Position numbers and translations under genes: made by a program. A stretch of 10,121 nt of DNA from the NCBI GenBank assembly GCA_016177245.1, contig JACOVR010000044.1:1-10121 (forward strand), read 5' to 3'. The notes under the pieces are model-generated. The model was not told the origin of the DNA, searched no databases, and was given only the letters and a program-made list of their open reading frames with translations. Every line of letters starts with the position of its first letter. Position 1 is the first letter of the stretch. This document shows, piece by piece, positions 6,002 through 10,121 of this stretch. This DNA is from Candidatus Wildermuthbacteria bacterium. GTDB taxonomy: Bacteria > Patescibacteriota > Minisyncoccia > Minisyncoccales > UBA10102.

Positions 6002-6038
6002 AAAAAGGGGTCGGTAAGCCGAGCCTACCAAACCCCTT
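6002..6038 (-). terminator. Rho-independent terminator after the Nudix-like gene
   Basis: On the minus strand AAGGGGT (6038-6032) pairs with ACCCCTT (6011-6005), and inside it GGTAGGC (6029-6023) pairs with GCTTACC (6019-6013) around a 3-nt loop. A run of T follows, formed from 6006-6002. The stem begins within the last codons and includes the TAG stop at 6027-6025. It separates this gene from the epimerase. Confidence 0.9.
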
Positions 6039-6786
6039 GAAGGGCTGCAAAGTGCGCAGCGACCAGATTGTGAAAGAGCCCTGTTAAAAAGAACTGACCC
6101 TGAAGCTCCACAACCCCTTTCCCCAGAAGTTCGTTGAACTCCTCTTTTGTGCAGCAGACTCTGCCCACGATTCCTTCCTGATCTTCTCTGGGATCTCCTT
6201 CATTCAGCTCAACGCGAGCAAACCAGATCTGGGCGAGCTCTGAAGTAATGCCAGGAAGCATGGGGCAACCAGGAGAACCTTCTCCGTCGAGCCTTATGGG
6301 ATCCCCTATGATGCGGAAATTCCCTTCGGCAACAGCTTCCTCTTGGATGCTCTCCAAGATAGTTTTCCCCGCTCGTTGCCCGAATGAAGGAACTTCAAGC
6401 TCCCACCCCCCTCCGTGATCAAAACCATACATAGCAAGGGCAGGACGCTCGTGTTTCACGAGAACCACACGATCCATCCCTTGAAGATCGTTCCAAAGAG
6501 GAAACAGAATGATACCCCTACCTCTATGCACCTCTGTTCTCGCCACCTGCTGAAAAACCATGGGCGTGCCACCTAACCTTCTTGCAGCATGGAAGAACAC
6601 CACTACCGGAGAGGTAGGCGAGGTTATCACAAAACAGAGAGGCCTGTCTCCCGTCTCTCTTTCCCATTTTTTTATCTGGACGGGATCAACAAGCACCTGG
6701 ATCGGAGCGCCATCTCCAGTATGCGGAATGACATGGTGGTACAGCTCCAGTGCTTCTGTGTAAGGAACTTGTGTAATGAGCGGCAT
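6025..6786 (-). CDS. Nudix-fold protein resembling ADP-ribose pyrophosphatase, Nudix box degenerate
   Basis: The 253-residue product aligns without gaps by eye to ADP-ribose pyrophosphatases through the Nudix region: WELEVPSFGQRAGKT then LESIQEEAVAEGNF (128-157), and downstream LPGITSELAQIWFARVE (177-193) matches their SPGGTSE segment. Against the consensus GX5EX7REUXEEXGU, the box keeps E150 and E154 but has K141 for the first Glu, E149 for Arg, A153 for a metal-ligand Glu and N156 for Gly. Catalysis by the usual mechanism is therefore doubtful; a binding or sensor role is possible. Residues 1-125 are probably an N-terminal part of the same fold plus an extension I do not recognise. ATG 6786 has an excellent ribosome site, AGGAGGA (6801-6795), 8 nt upstream, unlike its neighbours. 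It has its own promoter and terminator, so it is monocistronic. Physiological substrate unknown. Confidence 0.75.
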   Translation of the reverse strand: MPLITQVPYTEALELYHHVIPHTGDGAPIQVLVDPVQIKKWERETGDRPLCFVITSPTSPVVVFFHAARRLGGTPMVFQQVARTEVHRGRGIILFPLWNDLQGMDRVVLVKHERPALAMYGFDHGGGWELEVPSFGQRAGKTILESIQEEAVAEGNFRIIGDPIRLDGEGSPGCPMLPGITSELAQIWFARVELNEGDPREDQEGIVGRVCCTKEEFNELLGKGVVELQGQFFLTGLFHNLVAAHFAALQGVW

Positions 6787-6816
6787 CGTGTGAATCCTCC
6801 TGAAATCGGATGCCCA

Positions 6817-6846
6817 AGCGTATCAAAACGTATCTTTGGATGTCAA
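6817..6846 (-). promoter_or_regulatory. Promoter of the Nudix-like gene
   Basis: On the minus strand TTGACA (6846-6841) is a perfect -35, followed after 18 nt by TACGCT (6822-6817) preceded by TGA, i.e. an extended -10 TG-n-TACGCT. The -10 hexamer itself is only 3 of 6 to consensus. The TGA stop of the upstream nucleotidyltransferase lies inside the -35. Transcription would start near 6810, giving a leader of about 24 nt containing the AGGAGGA ribosome site. Confidence 0.6.
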
Positions 6847-7520
6847 GTTTTCTTTCGGAGCATTCGCTCGGCCTCCCTAATACTTTCAGGAAAAGTAATG
6901 GGAATCCATGTTTTTGCAACCACAAAGTACAATTTTCTCCTTTTGATCCATTGCCGTACATAATCGGTAAACTCGTACTCTCCGCGCTTTGATTTTTGAA
7001 TACTCCAGTGAAATATGGAGGGATCTAAAAAATATGCTCCAATGCTCACCAGGCTGCCCTTTGGATGTTCTGGTTTTTCTACAAGACCAACGATCTCCTC
7101 CCCCCGCGTCTCCACTATTGCAAAACGTTCTGGGTGCTCTGCCTTTGCAACTAAAATTGAGGGGTATCTTTGCAGTAATCTTTGAATATCTCCCCTTGAA
7201 TATAAATCATCCCCATTCATAAAAAGGCACTTGTCTCGCAGGAATGGCAGTGCTTGTTGCGCTGCGTTTCCTGTGCCAAGCTGTTTTTTTTGCCAAGCAT
7301 ACGTTATCTTAAGCTTCTTGTAACTCTTGCCAAAGTGCCGTTGAATCATTCCTCCCTTGTACCCCACAATAAGAATCACCTCGCCCACAAGACCGTTTAA
7401 CTGTTCCATATTATGCTCTAAAACAGGGATGCCAAGCACTTCCAATAGGAGCTTAGGCTTATTCTTTGTAAGGGTGCCCATGCGCGTGCCCCTGCCTGCG
7501 GCGAAAATCACTGCCTGCAT
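6843..7520 (-). CDS. Sugar-1-phosphate nucleotidyltransferase (NTP_transferase, GlmU N-domain/RmlA-like)
   Basis: Transfers a nucleotidyl group from an NTP to a sugar 1-phosphate, releasing pyrophosphate. The 225-residue protein starts with the signature AAGRGTRMGTLTKNKPK (7-23; GxGTRM and the PK lysine). The base-recognition region QKKQLGTGNA follows at 77-86, the metal-binding aspartates MNGDD near 101-105, and VEKPEHPKGS near 146-155. The C-terminal KRGEYEFTDYV resembles the GlmU/RmlA sugar-site end. There is no left-handed beta-helix acetyltransferase domain, so it is not a full GlmU. Open frame extends upstream to 7595, but that part overlaps the leuS end out of frame; homology begins at MQAVIFAAG, hence ATG 7520. 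It starts 5 nt after the leuS stop with no proper Shine-Dalgarno, so it is probably translationally coupled to leuS. Nucleotide and sugar specificity are unknown; the nearby epimerase suggests glycan precursor synthesis. Confidence 0.9.
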   Translation of the reverse strand: MQAVIFAAGRGTRMGTLTKNKPKLLLEVLGIPVLEHNMEQLNGLVGEVILIVGYKGGMIQRHFGKSYKKLKITYAWQKKQLGTGNAAQQALPFLRDKCLFMNGDDLYSRGDIQRLLQRYPSILVAKAEHPERFAIVETRGEEIVGLVEKPEHPKGSLVSIGAYFLDPSIFHWSIQKSKRGEYEFTDYVRQWIKRRKLYFVVAKTWIPITFPESIREAERMLRKKT

Positions 7521-7525
7521 ACAAT

Positions 7526-10102
7526 TTACACGACAATATTCACTAATCTTCCTGATATAAAAATGACCCGCTTTACTTGCTTCCCTGCCATCCATCGCTG
7601 TATCTTTGCGTTCTTTAAGGCGAGTGCTTGAACCTCCTGTTCAGAAGTATTCTGAGGTAACTCTACCACATCACGTACTTTTCCATTCACCTGCACCACG
7701 AGCCGGATCACTTTTTCTTGGAGCGCCTTGGAGTCGTATGCAGGCCATGGCTGATTATGGATGCTATCCGTGTGTCCCAGCCGATGCCAGAGTTCCTCGG
7801 TGACGTGCGGAGCAAACGGCGCAAGCAGTATCAGGAGCGTGTTGTATTGTTGAATTGTTACATTGTTAGATTGTTGAACTGCATTAAAGTATCCCATGAG
7901 CGCCGCAATGGCAGTATTGTAACGCAGATTCTCTAAATCTTCGGTAACTTTCTTGATTGTTTTATGCCGTAATGTTTCTAATGTTAAATTTGGAGTTTGG
8001 GATTTGTCCCGACCCTGTCGAGGATCCTCGATGAAATCGGGATTTCGGATTTCGGATTCCCGCCTGACCGGCGGGCAGGTCGGATTTCGGATTTTCGTTT
8101 CCTGAACAACATTCCAGATCCGGTTCAGGAAACGATATATGCCCACGATGCCCTTGTCGCTCCAGTCTCCTGCTTGGCCCAAAGGGCCAATAAACATTAA
8201 GTACATGCGCACCGTGTCGGCTCCATATTTTGCAAAGTATTCGTCTGGATTCACCACGTTCCCTTTTGACTTTGACATTTTTGCCCCTTCTTTGGTGATG
8301 AGACCGTGGGCGCGGAACTTCTTGAAGGGCTCTTCAAAGTCGGCAAAACCAAGGTCATGCAATACCATGGTGATAAATCTCGTATACAGCAAATGCAGCA
8401 CGGCATGTTCCTGCCCCCCGATATACATATCCACCGGCAGCCAACGCCGTGTAATCTCTTGATTCCACGGAAGCTCGAATTTCGAATTTCGAATTTCGAA
8501 TTTCGAATTTTTAGCTCCTACAGAAGGGTACCTGAAGAAATACCATGCAGAATCCAAGAATGTGTCTGACACGTCGGTTTCCCTTTCGGCTTTGCCCTTG
8601 CACTGCGGGCATCTTGTTTTTACAAAACTTGCAACCGAAGCCAGAGGGGACTTTCCCGTACCTGTTGGCCGAAAATTCTTCACATACGGCAGCAACACTG
8701 GCAAATCTTTTTCCGGCACCGGCACAGTCCCGCAATCGTTGCAGTAAATTATCGGGATCGGCGGCCCCCAGTATCGCTGGCGCGAAATGAGCCAATCGCG
8801 AAGATGATACTTTGCAGTCAACTTTCCCTTCACATATTCCGTAATTTCTTTCTTTGCTCTTTCCGCATCCATTCCACTGAAATCCCCAGAGTTAACCAAT
8901 GTTCCTGTGCCTGTCCAGCACTCAGCTTCTACTTTTATCGCTGTCACTCCTCCGGCAGCAATATTTTCTGGACCTGCTTGAATAGCCGGCAAAATCTGCA
9001 GAGGTTTTGGTTCCACTACTTTCTTGATTGGAAGCTTGTACTTCTTTGCAAATTCAAAGTCGCGCTGATCATGGGCTGGCACTGCCATGATCGCACCCGT
9101 TCCATACGAAGCCAGCACGTAATCTGCGATAAACACGGAGATTTCTTCCTTCGACGCGGGATTGAGCGCCTTCATTCCTTTCAGTTCTACCCCTGTTTTT
9201 TCTTTTGCTAATTCCGTGCGCTCAAGCTCGCTTTTGCTTTTTGCAGATTCTCGGTACTGCTCAATTTCGCTCCAGTTCGTAATTTGAGACTTCAGCTCCT
9301 CAACAAGCTTATGCTCTGGAGCTAACACCATATAAGTGGCTCCAAACAAGGTATCTGGCCTGGTTGTGAATACTTCTATTTCGAATTTTGAATTTTGAAT
9401 TTTGAATTTTAACAACGCTCCTTCCGACTTTCCTATCCAGTTTTTCTGGGCAATCTTGGTACGTTCTGACCAATCTATTTTTTCAAGATTTTTCAAAAGT
9501 CGCTCTGCATATTTGGTGATTCTGAAAAACCACTGTTCCAGTTCTTTTTGCATGACTTGGCTTTCGCACCGCTCGCACTTTCCGTTAATGACCTGCTCAC
9601 CAGCCAGCACGGTTTTGCATGAGGGGCACCAATCAACCGGCGCCTTCGCCCTATACGCCAAACCTGCCTTGTATAATTGCAAAAACAGCCACTGGGTCCA
9701 TTTATAATACTCGGACTCTGAAGTGGTGACTACATGATCCCAAGCAAAAAGAGCCCCAAGTTGCTTGAGCTGCTCGGTAAAATGCTTGATGTTTTTTGCG
9801 GTCTGTACCTTGGGATGTACTCCTTTTTTAATGGCGAAGTTTTCAGAGTGAATGCCAAAAGAGTCAAAACCCATTGGCTCAAACACGTCAAAGCCCTGCA
9901 TCCTTTGGAATCTTCCGTGAATGTCAGATCCGGTGAATGCATATACGTTCCCCACATGCAATCCTTCGGCTGAAGGATACGGGAACATCATAAGGTTGTA
10001 GTAGGGCTTTTTCGCCTTTTTCAAATCAACGTTCCACGTCTTCTTTTCGTCCCAGATCTTGGCCCATTTCTGTTCTATTGCACGAGGATTATACTCTGAC
10101 AT
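7526..10102 (-). CDS. leuS: Leucyl-tRNA synthetase with in-gene repeat tracts
   Basis: Class Ia synthetase that charges tRNA-Leu. 858 residues, near the usual bacterial length. In order: class signature PYPSAEGLHVGN (41-52), zinc knuckle C159/C162/C176/C179, editing (CP1) domain with FTTRPDTLFGAT (245-256) and GTGAIMAVPAHDQRD (335-348), a second cysteine cluster C454/C457/C498/C501, WLPVDMYIGGQEHAVLHLLY (554-573), KMSKS (608-612), and the anticodon-binding and C-terminal domain ending VQVNGKVR...GRLVNIVV. The active-site strand reads MGFDSFGIHSEN where E. coli has GWDAFGLPAE, a divergent version. Four short tandem-repeat or palindrome tracts sit in frame in variable loops at residues about 232-241, 531-543, 669-705 and 743-754; all catalytic motifs are intact. 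No Shine-Dalgarno precedes ATG 10102, but TATACT sits 7 nt upstream. The nucleotidyltransferase gene follows 5 nt after the stop. Confidence 0.97.
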   Translation of the reverse strand: MSEYNPRAIEQKWAKIWDEKKTWNVDLKKAKKPYYNLMMFPYPSAEGLHVGNVYAFTGSDIHGRFQRMQGFDVFEPMGFDSFGIHSENFAIKKGVHPKVQTAKNIKHFTEQLKQLGALFAWDHVVTTSESEYYKWTQWLFLQLYKAGLAYRAKAPVDWCPSCKTVLAGEQVINGKCERCESQVMQKELEQWFFRITKYAERLLKNLEKIDWSERTKIAQKNWIGKSEGALLKFKIQNSKFEIEVFTTRPDTLFGATYMVLAPEHKLVEELKSQITNWSEIEQYRESAKSKSELERTELAKEKTGVELKGMKALNPASKEEISVFIADYVLASYGTGAIMAVPAHDQRDFEFAKKYKLPIKKVVEPKPLQILPAIQAGPENIAAGGVTAIKVEAECWTGTGTLVNSGDFSGMDAERAKKEITEYVKGKLTAKYHLRDWLISRQRYWGPPIPIIYCNDCGTVPVPEKDLPVLLPYVKNFRPTGTGKSPLASVASFVKTRCPQCKGKAERETDVSDTFLDSAWYFFRYPSVGAKNSKFEIRNSKFELPWNQEITRRWLPVDMYIGGQEHAVLHLLYTRFITMVLHDLGFADFEEPFKKFRAHGLITKEGAKMSKSKGNVVNPDEYFAKYGADTVRMYLMFIGPLGQAGDWSDKGIVGIYRFLNRIWNVVQETKIRNPTCPPVRRESEIRNPDFIEDPRQGRDKSQTPNLTLETLRHKTIKKVTEDLENLRYNTAIAALMGYFNAVQQSNNVTIQQYNTLLILLAPFAPHVTEELWHRLGHTDSIHNQPWPAYDSKALQEKVIRLVVQVNGKVRDVVELPQNTSEQEVQALALKNAKIQRWMAGKQVKRVIFISGRLVNIVV
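7845..7876. repeat. 8-nt tandem repeat inside leuS (4 units)
   Basis: Four 8-nt units of consensus NATTGTTR on the plus strand: TATTGTTG, AATTGTTA, CATTGTTA, GATTGTTG, with a partial unit on each side. On the coding strand they read QQSNNVTIQQYN (743-754), between the conserved anticodon-domain helix (TAIAALMGYFN) and the LLAPFAPH motif. Period 8 gives three rotating frames, so any unit number must be chosen to keep leuS in frame. Confidence 0.85.
8001..8096. repeat. Composite palindromic repeat element inside leuS
   Basis: On the plus strand: a perfect 14-nt palindrome TCGAGGATCCTCGA (8018-8031) nested between TCCCGA (8007-8012) and TCGGGA (8037-8042); 7-nt repeats of GGATTTC type (8040-8057); a GC-rich palindrome with arms CCCGCC (8059-8064) and GGCGGG (8070-8075); then more GGATTTC-type units (8082-8096). 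Coding side: KIRNPTCPPVRRESEIRN followed by PDFIEDPRQGRDKSQTPN, residues about 670-705, placed between NRIWNVV and LRHKTIKKVTED. This matches the style of palindromic elements I associate with Parcubacteria. Confidence 0.85.
8475..8509. repeat. 7-nt tandem repeat inside leuS (5 perfect units)
   Basis: Five exact copies of TCGAATT on the plus strand, coding AKNSKFEIRNSKFEL (530-544) in frame. It lies between the WYFFRYPS strand and the WLPVDMYIGG motif and adds roughly ten residues there compared with my memory of E. coli LeuRS. Three 7-nt units make one 21-nt, 7-residue period. Confidence 0.95.
9383..9410. repeat. 7-nt tandem repeat inside leuS editing domain (4 perfect units)
   Basis: Four exact copies of GAATTTT on the plus strand, coding KFKIQNSKFE (232-241) just before the editing-site motif EVFTTRPDT. 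By eye it occupies a loop of the same length in E. coli LeuRS, so it replaces rather than lengthens the segment. Confidence 0.93.
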
Positions 10103-10109
10103 AAGATAC

Positions 10110-10115
10110 AGTATA
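10110..10115 (-). promoter_or_regulatory. Candidate -10 element of leuS
   Basis: On the minus strand TATACT (5 of 6 to the -10 consensus) is followed by 7 nt and then the leuS ATG. A start about 7 nt downstream of the hexamer would fall at or one base before the ATG, implying a leaderless or near-leaderless mRNA, consistent with the missing Shine-Dalgarno. The -35 region is beyond the window edge. Confidence 0.4.
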
Positions 10116-10121
10116 CATGGA

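Noticed and set aside
7521..7595. N-terminal extension of the nucleotidyltransferase
   Set aside because: It overlaps the leuS 3' end in another frame; the family begins directly with the Rossmann-like strand MQAVIFAAGRG.
7845..8509. Regular short repeats considered as a CRISPR array or as sequencing error
   Set aside because: There are no 25-40 nt repeats separated by unique spacers, and the tracts are in frame within an intact synthetase, so neither CRISPR nor random error fits.
8804..9211. Plus-strand open frame of 135 codons opposite leuS
   Set aside because: Antisense shadow; Cys/Phe/His-rich composition is typical of complement translation.

Overview
The window looks like a piece of a small-genome bacterium of the candidate phyla radiation, most likely Parcubacteria/Patescibacteria. 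This is inferred from three things. Short 7-nt and 8-nt tandem repeats and palindromes are spliced in frame into leuS, giving KFEIRNSKFE-type peptides that I associate with this group. FolD has a divergent KDVDVLS active-site region. Genes are tightly packed, abutting or overlapping. TGA is used as a normal stop codon, so this is not a Gracilibacteria/SR1-type code.

Layout. On the + strand the window opens inside topA (C-terminal 315 residues of DNA topoisomerase I with two zinc ribbons), followed 4 nt later by a tRNA-Leu(CAA). Everything else reads from the - strand and converges on them. In transcription order from the right edge: leuS (intact leucyl-tRNA synthetase with four repeat tracts inside the gene); a sugar-1-phosphate nucleotidyltransferase 5 nt after it; a separately promoted Nudix-fold protein with a damaged Nudix box and a strong terminator; an SDR-family sugar-nucleotide epimerase; a 56-residue remnant of a second nucleotidyltransferase fused out of frame to the epimerase end; a ~230-nt GC-rich structured transcription unit with its own consensus promoter and strong terminator and no convincing ORF; then a compact five-gene run tsaC-glyA-folD-PAP2-idi with 0-5 nt gaps or short overlaps.

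How the genes fit together. leuS charges the tRNA-Leu encoded at the other end, and tsaC makes the precursor of the t6A modification, so translation is a common theme. glyA and folD form a one-carbon module (serine to glycine plus methylene-THF, then methenyl/formyl-THF). The PAP2 phosphatase and IPP isomerase both bear on polyprenyl lipid carriers. The nucleotidyltransferase and epimerase fit activated-sugar synthesis for surface glycans.

The most interesting parts are the 4688-4950 promoter-structure-terminator unit, either a stand-alone ncRNA or an attenuating leader for tsaC-glyA-folD; the gene-fusion scar at 4947-5117; the in-frame repeats in leuS; and the degenerate Nudix protein. No CRISPR array, insertion sequence, phage gene or defence system is visible.
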